Positions 1 to 6,641 of a stretch of DNA of 19,237 nucleotides are shown piece by piece. Made by a program: the position numbers and the translations under genes. This DNA comes from CAYSDL01 sp964429875 (GTDB lineage Bacteria > Fidelibacterota > Marinisomatia > SCGC-AAA003-L08 > D37C17), in NCBI GenBank assembly GCA_964429875.1, contig CAYSDL010000026.1, forward strand, positions 1-19,237, given 5' to 3'. The first letter of the stretch is position 1; each line of letters opens with the position of its first letter. The notes beneath the pieces were generated by a model. The model searched no databases, had not been told where the DNA came from, and saw only the letters and a program-made list of their open reading frames with translations.

Positions 1-29
1 AATAGGTGTAACAAGATTCGTCTGATTCT

Positions 30-48
30 ACTATTCCACTGTGACCGA
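30..48 (-). repeat. Displaced glmS 3'-end copy (direct repeat, att-like, left)
   Basis: This 19-base stretch matches 4801-4819, the real end of glmS, in the same orientation at 17 of 19 positions. Read on the minus strand it encodes Ser-Val-Thr-Val-Glu-stop, exactly the last residues of GlmS. Both differences (TCG for TCA, GTC for GTA) fall at third codon positions and are silent. That pattern indicates it derives from a functional glmS of a somewhat different lineage and is not a chance match. Similarity stops abruptly upstream of the Ser codon. It is the expected trace of an element that integrated at the 3' end of glmS and left a gene-end copy at its far side. Confidence 0.75.
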
Positions 49-77
49 ATAGGTCTTGTTGTAGGGTTTTTTTAATA
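47..77 (+). repeat. Left terminal inverted repeat of the glmS island
   Basis: Reading inward, this segment begins GAATAG and contains TCTTGTTGTAGGGTTT followed by a T run and AATA. The reverse complement of 4776-4807 is the same apart from two substitutions (G/T at base 7, T/C at base 14) and one single-base indel in the T tract. The pair points inward and encloses about 4.7 kb. The core starts with TGT, as do the ends of many DDE transposons, but no short target duplication sits directly outside the TGT core. The overlap with the displaced glmS end at 47-48 shows that the two kinds of repeat belong to one junction. Confidence 0.8.
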
Positions 78-101
78 TTTTTACAATTCTTTTCATAATT
101 A

Positions 102-386
102 TTAATCTTTTTCCTGTAAACCGGATGCTCCAAAAAATATACCTGCAATAATATCTATAGGAATCCACATACTCTTATCCAAATATATTGGAAAAATAGG
201 ATTAAATAATAAACAAATGATTGCAAATATGATTGCAATACCTACATTTTTATTTTCATAAGCATTATAAGATGAAATACCACTAGAAATAGTTACAACT
301 AATCTTAATAGATTATAATATCCATAGGGTAATTGAAAAATTGCCAAAAATAACATTCCTGATGTAATTAACTTTAATAATCTCAT
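102..386 (-). CDS. Small membrane protein, DUF6804-like
   Basis: This 94-residue protein is strongly hydrophobic, with helices near residues 4-20, 44-68 and 74-90. The pattern PYGYYNLLR near the first helix, a YENK turn, then LFNPIFPIYLDKSMW and a final helix resembles the DUF6804 family of small bacterial membrane proteins as I recall it. No catalytic residues are apparent. It is the last gene of the island operon, 18 bases after the 54-residue membrane protein, with a CAGGAAT ribosome-site-like stretch before its ATG. Membrane proteins at the end of a defence-type operon are often effectors or anchors, but nothing here proves that. The family call is moderate and the function unknown. Confidence 0.6.
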   Translation of the reverse strand: MRLLKLITSGMLFLAIFQLPYGYYNLLRLVVTISSGISSYNAYENKNVGIAIIFAIICLLFNPIFPIYLDKSMWIPIDIIAGIFFGASGLQEKD

Positions 387-404
387 AAATTTATTATTCC
401 TGTT

Positions 405-569
405 TTATATAAAAAACACACCATATATAAAAAGAGCAATACCTACAATCAGTATAATAGTACCATATTCATTAATTATTTTAGATCTTTGAAAGGGATA
501 TGGAAAACTCATAACATACCCCCAATAACCTAATATTATACTAGATAGTACAATAAAAATAATTTTCAT
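405..569 (-). CDS. 54-residue two-helix membrane protein
   Basis: This is a short frame between the neighbouring small genes. It starts MKIIFIVLSSIILGYWGYVM, continues with a polar loop (FPYPFQRSKIINEYG) and ends with a second hydrophobic helix (TIILIVGIALFIYGVFFI). That makes two membrane segments at about residues 2-20 and 37-54. It fills the gap between the 75-residue and 94-residue genes with spacings of 15 and 18 bases, which supports translation as part of the operon. A GGGA about ten bases before the ATG is a weak ribosome site. I recognise no family. It could be a small membrane effector or a partner of the 94-residue protein. Confidence 0.55.
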   Translation of the reverse strand: MKIIFIVLSSIILGYWGYVMSFPYPFQRSKIINEYGTIILIVGIALFIYGVFFI

Positions 570-584
570 AATAAAGTTCCCTAT

Positions 585-812
585 CTATATAATTCCTTGG
601 GCTTCTTGAATTTTTATTTTTTGAATTAATTCATCAATATTATCACAATCAAATATAAAAGATTCAAGTTGAGAGTCTGTCCAAGATCTAAATCTCATCC
701 CTAATGCTCCTTTAAGATAAAAAGATTCTGGCATTCCAGGATTTGAATTTTTAATACCATTATATGAACCCATCATTGCACCCCTTAATGTAAACATATT
801 AAAAAAACCCAT
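585..812 (-). CDS. 75-residue hypothetical protein
   Basis: I do not recognise this protein. It has a good ribosome site (AAGGAG, eight bases before the ATG). The N-terminal half is rich in Gly, Met and Asn (GAMMGSYNGIKNSNPGMPES) and the C-terminal half looks helical and amphipathic (DSQLESFIFDCDNIDELIQKI). It has one Cys, no signal peptide and no membrane helix. It starts 16 bases after the CFI-box gene and ends 15 bases before the 54-residue membrane gene. It could be a small adaptor or immunity-like partner of the CFI-box protein, but that rests on position only. Confidence 0.6.
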   Translation of the reverse strand: MGFFNMFTLRGAMMGSYNGIKNSNPGMPESFYLKGALGMRFRSWTDSQLESFIFDCDNIDELIQKIKIQEAQGII

Positions 813-828
813 TTTCTCACACTCCTTT

Positions 829-1635
829 TTATTTTTTGATATTATTAATTATAGGTTTTAAAACTAATTTTGATAAAACTTTTAAAAAATTATATTTTTT
901 AATTATTCTAGCTATAGAAGGTGATATCACATAATAAATTTTAACAAAACTTCTTCCAAAATATGAATGCAATAAGTATTCATCTCGCCATTGTCTTAAT
1001 ATCATCACTTCTTTTGCATTAGGAGAATCATACGTTGCAGTTGCTATAAAACATCCAGACCCACTTTTATATAAAGGCATTTGAGTAAAAATATGTTCTA
1101 ATTCACTATTAGAATAAACATTCCAATGAGACAATTCAATTTTAGTATTTTTTTTCCTATCAGAATTAGAAATACCTGCCCCCCCCATTGAAGGGAAAAA
1201 ATATGTACTCATTACCAATTCAGTCTCTTGCAAAGCTCTAACAGCAATTGATGACCTTAATGCCTCATCCTCAGTAGGAAAAATATCATAAAAAACTAAT
1301 ACTTTTAAAGTCCAATATGTTCTAGCAATATTGTAGAAAGGCTGTTCATTTCTATTGCATCCTATTTCAGTTAAATCTCTTCCAATTTTTTCTTTTATTA
1401 ATCTTTCATCACAAAATACTCCTCCTGTTTTTGTTAAATGTAAGAAATAATACATCATTAAACCCTTAGCTGTATTTATTTCCCCTTCACTATATGCAGT
1501 TTTTCCTAAGTCATTAGAAATAAATTCTCTAAATTCATAACTACTTATTTCCTCTCCCATTTCAGGGTTATAAATTGAGTAATCTATAGATAATGCCTTA
1601 TTATAAATTTCTATTACTTGATTTAAATCTTTCAT
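829..1635 (-). CDS. CFI-box C-terminal domain protein
   Basis: The predicted protein has about 268 residues. The N-terminal 200 residues are mostly helical, have no motif I know, and include several Cys residues. The last 70 residues carry CFIATATYDSPNA, then EVMILRQWRDEYL, GRSFVKIYYVISPSIARII and a basic tail. This is the layout of the CFI-box C-terminal domain, a short module attached to many unrelated bacterial proteins whose biochemical role is not settled. The ATG at 1635 is chosen because AAGGA lies five bases before it. The ATG six bases further upstream (1641) has no room for a ribosome site. The gene follows the methyltransferase-AlbA_2 gene by about 60 bases and starts a tight run of four genes. 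The basic hydrophobic tail could bring it to a membrane. Confidence 0.75.
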   Translation of the reverse strand: MKDLNQVIEIYNKALSIDYSIYNPEMGEEISSYEFREFISNDLGKTAYSEGEINTAKGLMMYYFLHLTKTGGVFCDERLIKEKIGRDLTEIGCNRNEQPFYNIARTYWTLKVLVFYDIFPTEDEALRSSIAVRALQETELVMSTYFFPSMGGAGISNSDRKKNTKIELSHWNVYSNSELEHIFTQMPLYKSGSGCFIATATYDSPNAKEVMILRQWRDEYLLHSYFGRSFVKIYYVISPSIARIIKKYNFLKVLSKLVLKPIINNIKK

Positions 1636-1696
1636 TTTCATCCTTTCTTCACGACATACTTATAGACAATGTTGACTAGAAGTTAAAATTAGTTCA

Positions 1697-4378
1697 TTAC
1701 TTTAAATCAGGAAATCTTTTAGAAATATATTTTATCATTTCCATACGCCCCAATGGTTCAGATGTAGGTCCTTGTCTAACATAAAAATATTCCTTACTAT
1801 CTTTTAATACTATAATCGGTTCATTAGATGATTTTACAGATACTCTACATACAGTTTTATTATCACTATTTGTTGAATGGGATATAGTAATCATTTCTGG
1901 AATTTGTAATAAATTAGGTTTAATATGATTTTCTATTTTCTGTGTTAAAAATTGAATAAATTTATCTGTATTTTGAAATTTATCAATTTCTATTCCAATA
2001 ATTTTATTATCATCTGATACACCTATTAATAAATCACCACCTTTTGTATTTCCTAATGCAGAGATACTTTTAAGAATAAAATGTATCAACTCAACTTGAG
2101 GAATTCCTCTTTTATCTACATCAGTTCTTAAACTTGATTTAAATTCTAGAACCTCACTTTCATGTTCTTTTGATAACTTAATAATAGGGTCTTCAAAGTG
2201 ACCCATTAATATTTCTTCTATCAATTTTTTTTGCACTTTATTATCTATTTTATTTATTGCTGATAGAATAGATTCTTTTGATGTCTTCGAAACTATTTTA
2301 GATTCAAGTAAATCCAATGGAATTTTATATATCTCAATTCCAGCTAAATCTTTTGAGGTCAAATATGGGATAACACTACCTCTCAATTTAATTTTACACT
2401 GCTCCATAAATTGTTCATTAAAGGAATCAGTCTGTAAATATTTCATTAAATATTCATTATCATCCGATCTTATTATTTTAATATTATTGGAAGCTATTGA
2501 TTTAGGATCAGTCTCTTTAAACTGATATATTTTCCTATTTTTAAATAATGTTGATATTATTATATCACCCGGTTTAATAATACATTTCATAGAAGAATCA
2601 TTTCTTACACCGGATAGGTAAGAATCATGTTTTGTCTTAACTAACAAATCATCCTGAATATTCCTTCCTCCTAAGAAAAGAAATTCACCATCTATCTTTT
2701 TATCATCTTTTTTAGCTGAATATCCATTTATTATGGTAGAAAAATCACCCAATTTTATTTTCTCTATCTGAAGTTTATTTATTTTTAAAAATTCTTCAAC
2801 TTTTAATTTACTTTTATCCTCTTTTATAAAAACCCATTTTTCTAATAATTGTTTTTTTGAAAAATTCTTTCTTTTTAATAATGAATTATTTTCCTTTTGA
2901 TATATACTTGATTTACAACTTTTAGTAGTTCCATTTTTTCCAATAATAATTAAAGCTGACCCAATAGAAGTATGAGTGAATGAATTAGGAGGGATCTCTA
3001 CTATTTCCTCAAGACAATGATTATTAATTATAGAATCTCTAGTTTCTTTAAATAAATTGCTAAACAAAAAACTTTGAGGGATAACACATAATAATTTTCC
3101 CTTATCCTTCAGAATTGAAATAGATTTTTCAATTGCTAATTTTTCAAATTGATATCTAGTTCCATCAACTTCCATTCTCATTCCAAAGGGTATATGTGCA
3201 ACAACCATATCATATTTTTTATTAATTGATGATTTTATAATACATTGATTGTAGAATTTTACATTTGGTAATAATTTTTTAGCCAATTTGATACAGCCAA
3301 CATTTATATCATATCCATCAACATCCGAATAAACAAAAAATCTTGATATATTTCCAATCCCACAACATAAATCAGCTACTGTATTTGGTTTATATGAATT
3401 CCCAATCTTAGCAATCATTTTAGATATATTAGTTGGAGTAATTGCTTCACCAGATCTGTAATTATATGTTAATAAATATTCAACTAACATTTCAAAATCA
3501 ATGTTACCTGAAATTTTATCTGCTATATTTTCTAAAGAATTATAATCAAACAATGGATCTGAACGTAATTCATCCAATTCTTTCCATGTATCTTTTGCAC
3601 TTTTTATAAGACCTACATTCAAATAATTATGAATTGCATTACTATAAAAAAGCAACCCCTCAATTATACTTTTATTTTCATCTAACTCATCTTCAAACAT
3701 TTTAGGATGTACTGCCATACCAGAAAAAACAGCATGTGAAAATTCATTAGAATTACATAAATATTTCACCAATAGATAGGAATACATTATTGACTGAGAC
3801 ATATTATATATCGCTATTAAAGTAGATTTTTCCATATTACTTAAATCACAAATTTTACTTTTCATCACTTTAACTAATTTTTTATGATTTTTAATACTAT
3901 TCGCACCGGAATCATGAACCCATTGTTTTATTTCTTCTACATCAAATATTTGAATATAATGAGGATGTTTTATTCCTTCATCATTTAAAAAACTAAGCAA
4001 ATGTGTCCATTTTTGCATCTGTTCTACTACTTCTGGTCCCGCACAACTCTTAAGAGTTACATCACCTAAAAGCATATTTTCTAAATTATTTATAAAATCA
4101 GGGAAAAAGTCATCTAAAATATCATGTTCAATACAATAAATTGAATAATAACTAAACTCTGCAGGATCTAATATTTTTTTTGTATTTAATTCATCTGAAA
4201 TCAGTGACAATAATCTTTCATTTTTTGATATAGTATAATTTCCTTTAGGAGTTTTAAGTTTTTTATTATTATCAAAAATTGAGTAATAATTATTATCATC
4301 ATCTTTCTTATCAAGATTATCTACTTCAAAAAAACTTTTAGATATATCTTTAGATTTCATATTCAATTTAGGAGTCAT
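1697..4378 (-). CDS. N6-methyltransferase-like / TRD / AlbA_2 fusion protein
   Basis: This is a three-part protein of 893 residues. Residues 1-300 are helical and unassigned. Residues 310-490 form a type I (HsdM-like) methyltransferase core, with AdoMet motif I DLCCGIGN at 336-343 and the later strand GKLLCVIPQSFLFS at 427-440. Motif IV, normally NPPF or NPPY, reads HIPF (395-398), so the catalytic Asn and first Pro are missing. Residues 540-690 resemble an HsdS target-recognition domain (LGDFSTIINGYSAKK; IIKPGDIIIST; RGSVIPYLTSKDL). Residues 737-880 are a Schlafen AlbA_2 domain (ESEVLEFKSS; ALGNTKGGDLLIGVSDD; FYVRQGPTSEPLG). No separate restriction subunit is nearby. It heads the island operon. 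It may sense DNA through the TRD and act through AlbA_2, with the methyltransferase fold reduced to binding. The domains are clear; the role is inference. Confidence 0.85.
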   Translation of the reverse strand: MTPKLNMKSKDISKSFFEVDNLDKKDDDNNYYSIFDNNKKLKTPKGNYTISKNERLLSLISDELNTKKILDPAEFSYYSIYCIEHDILDDFFPDFINNLENMLLGDVTLKSCAGPEVVEQMQKWTHLLSFLNDEGIKHPHYIQIFDVEEIKQWVHDSGANSIKNHKKLVKVMKSKICDLSNMEKSTLIAIYNMSQSIMYSYLLVKYLCNSNEFSHAVFSGMAVHPKMFEDELDENKSIIEGLLFYSNAIHNYLNVGLIKSAKDTWKELDELRSDPLFDYNSLENIADKISGNIDFEMLVEYLLTYNYRSGEAITPTNISKMIAKIGNSYKPNTVADLCCGIGNISRFFVYSDVDGYDINVGCIKLAKKLLPNVKFYNQCIIKSSINKKYDMVVAHIPFGMRMEVDGTRYQFEKLAIEKSISILKDKGKLLCVIPQSFLFSNLFKETRDSIINNHCLEEIVEIPPNSFTHTSIGSALIIIGKNGTTKSCKSSIYQKENNSLLKRKNFSKKQLLEKWVFIKEDKSKLKVEEFLKINKLQIEKIKLGDFSTIINGYSAKKDDKKIDGEFLFLGGRNIQDDLLVKTKHDSYLSGVRNDSSMKCIIKPGDIIISTLFKNRKIYQFKETDPKSIASNNIKIIRSDDNEYLMKYLQTDSFNEQFMEQCKIKLRGSVIPYLTSKDLAGIEIYKIPLDLLESKIVSKTSKESILSAINKIDNKVQKKLIEEILMGHFEDPIIKLSKEHESEVLEFKSSLRTDVDKRGIPQVELIHFILKSISALGNTKGGDLLIGVSDDNKIIGIEIDKFQNTDKFIQFLTQKIENHIKPNLLQIPEMITISHSTNSDNKTVCRVSVKSSNEPIIVLKDSKEYFYVRQGPTSEPLGRMEMIKYISKRFPDLK

Positions 4379-4473
4379 ATTAATAATTTAATAAAATATA
4401 CTGTATAATAATTAAATTCATTTGTTGAAAAATTTACAGTCAATAATGACCTATATAGAATTTAATAATTACC
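4379..4473 (-). promoter_or_regulatory. Candidate promoter region for the island operon
   Basis: This is a 95-base AT-rich gap before the methyltransferase-AlbA_2 gene. On the minus strand a TATACA-like -10 lies about 25-30 bases before the ATG, with TTCAAC about 16 bases further upstream as a poor -35. A small perfect dyad, GTCA-ATAA-TGAC (4439-4450), lies just upstream and could be an operator. No clear Shine-Dalgarno precedes the ATG at 4378. In DNA this AT-rich such matches arise easily by chance. Confidence 0.25.
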
Positions 4474-4698
4474 CTATTCCCAAACAAGTTCAACATCTTC
4501 AATATCAGGAGGATGATAGATATCTTCTCTATCTAAGTTCTTCTTAATCTTGGTATAACTTGACCATACCTTTTGTGGAGTGAACTCCCCTACCTTACCT
4601 CTAGTTGGAGGAATACCTAGTTTGTTAAGTTTATCTGATATTTGTTTATAGGTTAAACCTTCATCTCTGAATTGAGAAATCTTATCAAATAGAGACAA
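4474..4698 (-). CDS. Short HTH protein, serine-recombinase C-terminal-like
   Basis: About 74 residues from a TTG start. The segment FRDEGLTYKQISDKLNKLGI followed by PPTRGK, FTPQKVWSS and a basic stretch matches the helix-turn-helix region found after the catalytic domain of large serine recombinases and in stand-alone small relatives. No resolvase catalytic domain is present. No ATG exists, and the frame stays open upstream without a stop to 4813. It therefore passes through the right inverted repeat into the glmS end, giving about 112 open codons. It may be a truncated recombinase, a small DNA-binding regulator, or a protein with a non-standard start further upstream. The acidic C-terminus (DIEDVELVWE) is unlike a recombinase tail. 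It sits next to the island end, where a mobility or directionality factor would fit. Confidence 0.5.
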   Translation of the reverse strand: MSLFDKISQFRDEGLTYKQISDKLNKLGIPPTRGKVGEFTPQKVWSSYTKIKKNLDREDIYHPPDIEDVELVWE

Positions 4699-4775
4699 TT
4701 GTTTTTTAGATAATTTTGGTATGTTTAGTTTTGAACTTTCTGCTAGTATTGTATATGTAAGGTATGGTTTCTTAC

Positions 4776-4807
4776 TATTAAAATAAACCCTACGACAAGA
4801 ACTATTC
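4776..4807 (-). repeat. Right terminal inverted repeat of the glmS island
   Basis: This is the partner of the left repeat at 47-77. On the minus strand it reads GAATAG then TTCTTGTCGTAGGGTTT. Its GAATAG supplies the final Glu codon and the TAG stop of glmS, so the repeat and the gene end overlap and the element leaves glmS intact. No terminator hairpin is visible between the glmS stop and the island genes. Confidence 0.8.
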
Positions 4808-4819
4808 CACTGTTACTGA
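4801..4819 (-). repeat. glmS 3'-end direct repeat (att-like, right copy)
   Basis: These are the last codons and stop of the resident glmS. They match 30-48 at 17 of 19 bases with only synonymous differences. Together the two copies mark a likely integration site at the 3' end of glmS, a place known from Tn7-family elements to be used as a safe attachment site. Confidence 0.75.
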
Positions 4820-6637
4820 CTTAGCTAAATTTCTTGGTTGGTCAACATTACACCCTTTTAATACAGCAATATGGTAAGCTAACAACTGTAAGGGGATAGA
4901 AGTCAATAAAGGTGTCACTGCATTGTGAATACCATTACAATTATCAATAAAAATATAATAATCAGATATTTCTTTTAGAAGATCTGATTTAATAGTTGAT
5001 ATCGCAATAATTATTCCACCCCTAGATTTGACTTCTTGTATATTTGAAAGTATTTTATCGAAACCATTTTTTGTTACTAGAGCTACTACTGGCATCTGAT
5101 TATCAATCAAAGCTATAGGTCCATGTTTCATTTCAGCAGCAGGATATCCTTCAGCATGTATATATGATATTTCTTTCAATTTCAAAGCTCCTTCAAGAGC
5201 TACCGGGAATTGATATCCTCTACCTAAATATAAAAAATTATGAGAATCAACGAATTTTTTTGAAATTTCAAAAATTTGATCCGAAAGCTTTAAAGTTTGT
5301 GAAATTAAATTTGGGATTTTTTTTACATTCTCTAAATAAGATTTTGATTTTTCAATTTTAAGTTTTTGCGCTAACAAATTAGAAAATAATATTAGTATAA
5401 CAACTTGGATAGTAAAAGCTTTCGTAGACGCTACGCCTATTTCAGGGCCAGCATGCATATAAATTCCACAATCAGTTTCACGTGCAATGGTACTCCCCAC
5501 AACATTTACGATACCTATAGTTAAAGCATTCTTTTCTTTTGCTTTAGAAATTGCAGCTAGAGTATCAGCAGTTTCACCAGATTGGCTAATAGCAATAACT
5601 GTAGATTTTTCATCTACTGATTTATTTCTATATCTAAACTCTGATGCATACTCAACTTTAATAGGCTTTTTCAATACATCTTCTAGCAAATAGCTTCCTA
5701 TTTGCGCAGCATGCCACGATGTACCACAAGCAGTTATAAATATTTTTTCATTATCAAAAAATCTATCTATATAATCATTTACACCACCTAGTCTAACATT
5801 ATTATTTTCATCAATTCGTCCTCTAATGGCATCATTAATAGCATTAGGCTGTTCAAATATTTCTTTTAACATAAAATGCTTATAATGTCCTTTTTCAATT
5901 TGATCTAGAGTGAATTCAATTTCTTTAATATCTTTAATTATTTCATTTTCATGATGAATATGAGTAATCTTATAAGAATCAGAACTTATTTGTGCAATTT
6001 CTCCATCTTCCAAATACAAAATATTTCTAGTATAATCAAGAATAGCAGAGACATCTGAAGCTAGAAATTTTTCATCAGCACTAATGCCCATTAATAAAGG
6101 ACTTCCATTTTTTGCTGCAATTAACTTATCTGGATCATCCTTAGACATTATTACTATTCCATATGTCCCTTTAACTTCCTGAAGAGCTAATTTGACAGTT
6201 TGATAAAAATCTAATTTTTCTTTTTCATATAAAAAACCAATAAATTGAACTAATACTTCTGTATCTGTATCACTTTCAAATTCAATTCCCTCTCTAATTA
6301 AATATTCCTTAATTGAGTAATGATTTTCAATTATACCATTATGAATTAAACTGAAATTCTTTTTACTATCATGATGAGGATGAGCATTGTTTTCATTGGG
6401 CTCCCCATGAGTAGCCCATCTAGTATGCCCTATACCAATAGAATTATGATGTTTGTCAATTTTAGGTAACTTTTCTAAATCTTCTATTTTTCCTTTACAT
6501 TTAGAAGTAAACAGGGCATTACTTTCAATAGTGCTTATACCTGCTGAATCATAACCTCTATATTCTAATCTTTTCAAACCTTTTAAGATGATATTAGAAG
6601 CATTTTTATTTCCTATATATCCAACTATTCCACACAT
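4802..6637 (-). CDS. glmS: Glutamine--fructose-6-phosphate aminotransferase
   Basis: GlmS makes glucosamine-6-phosphate from fructose-6-phosphate and glutamine, the entry to peptidoglycan and lipopolysaccharide sugars, in the cytoplasm. I place the start at 6637 because MCGIVGYIG puts the catalytic Cys directly after Met; the frame is open 15 residues further upstream but those would bury the nucleophile. The product is 611 residues, the usual length. The class II glutaminase half shows RWATHGEP, HNGIIENH and DTEV. The two SIS domains show ACGTSWHAA, SQSGETADT and STKAFT. The C-terminus PRNLAKSVTVE is canonical. The gene starts four bases after the guaA stop, and a GGGAA in the guaA end can serve as ribosome site. 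Its stop codon is shared with the right end of the island. No glmS ribozyme is possible in the short gap upstream. Confidence 0.97.
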   Translation of the reverse strand: MCGIVGYIGNKNASNIILKGLKRLEYRGYDSAGISTIESNALFTSKCKGKIEDLEKLPKIDKHHNSIGIGHTRWATHGEPNENNAHPHHDSKKNFSLIHNGIIENHYSIKEYLIREGIEFESDTDTEVLVQFIGFLYEKEKLDFYQTVKLALQEVKGTYGIVIMSKDDPDKLIAAKNGSPLLMGISADEKFLASDVSAILDYTRNILYLEDGEIAQISSDSYKITHIHHENEIIKDIKEIEFTLDQIEKGHYKHFMLKEIFEQPNAINDAIRGRIDENNNVRLGGVNDYIDRFFDNEKIFITACGTSWHAAQIGSYLLEDVLKKPIKVEYASEFRYRNKSVDEKSTVIAISQSGETADTLAAISKAKEKNALTIGIVNVVGSTIARETDCGIYMHAGPEIGVASTKAFTIQVVILILFSNLLAQKLKIEKSKSYLENVKKIPNLISQTLKLSDQIFEISKKFVDSHNFLYLGRGYQFPVALEGALKLKEISYIHAEGYPAAEMKHGPIALIDNQMPVVALVTKNGFDKILSNIQEVKSRGGIIIAISTIKSDLLKEISDYYIFIDNCNGIHNAVTPLLTSIPLQLLAYHIAVLKGCNVDQPRNLAKSVTVE

Positions 6638-6641
6638 AATC

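Larger units (their letters stand above)
30..4819. mobile_element. Genomic island integrated at the 3' end of glmS
   Basis: The island is defined by sequence alone: inverted repeats of about 32 bp at 47-77 and 4776-4807, plus a 19-bp direct duplication of the glmS end at 30-48 and 4801-4819. Between them are six small or unusual genes, none of them housekeeping, all transcribed leftward. The genes right of 4801 form a compact conserved operon. No transposase, tyrosine integrase or full serine recombinase is present between the ends. The element is therefore either non-autonomous (mobilised in trans), decayed, or part of a larger element extending left of position 1. The short recombinase-like HTH frame at 4474-4698 is the only possible mobility remnant. 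I am confident that this is an inserted unit, but not about the enzyme class that moved it. Confidence 0.7.

Noticed and set aside
31..52. CTATTC...GAATAG as a terminator hairpin or integron attC site
   Set aside because: Only six outer base pairs form and the ten-base interior does not pair; integron core motifs are missing. It is better explained as the meeting of the displaced glmS end and the inverted repeat.
1697..4378. Complete type I restriction-modification system
   Set aside because: No HsdR-type helicase-nuclease is present, the specificity region is fused and short, and motif IV of the methyltransferase is degenerate.
4439..4450. GTCA-ATAA-TGAC as a terminator
   Set aside because: The stem is four base pairs without a following T run; at most it is a small operator-like dyad.
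30..4819. A canonical Tn7 element at its glmS attachment site
   Set aside because: No TnsA-E homologues are inside, the ends do not match the Tn7 end sequence, insertion is at the stop codon and not about 25 bases downstream, and no 5-bp duplication is seen.
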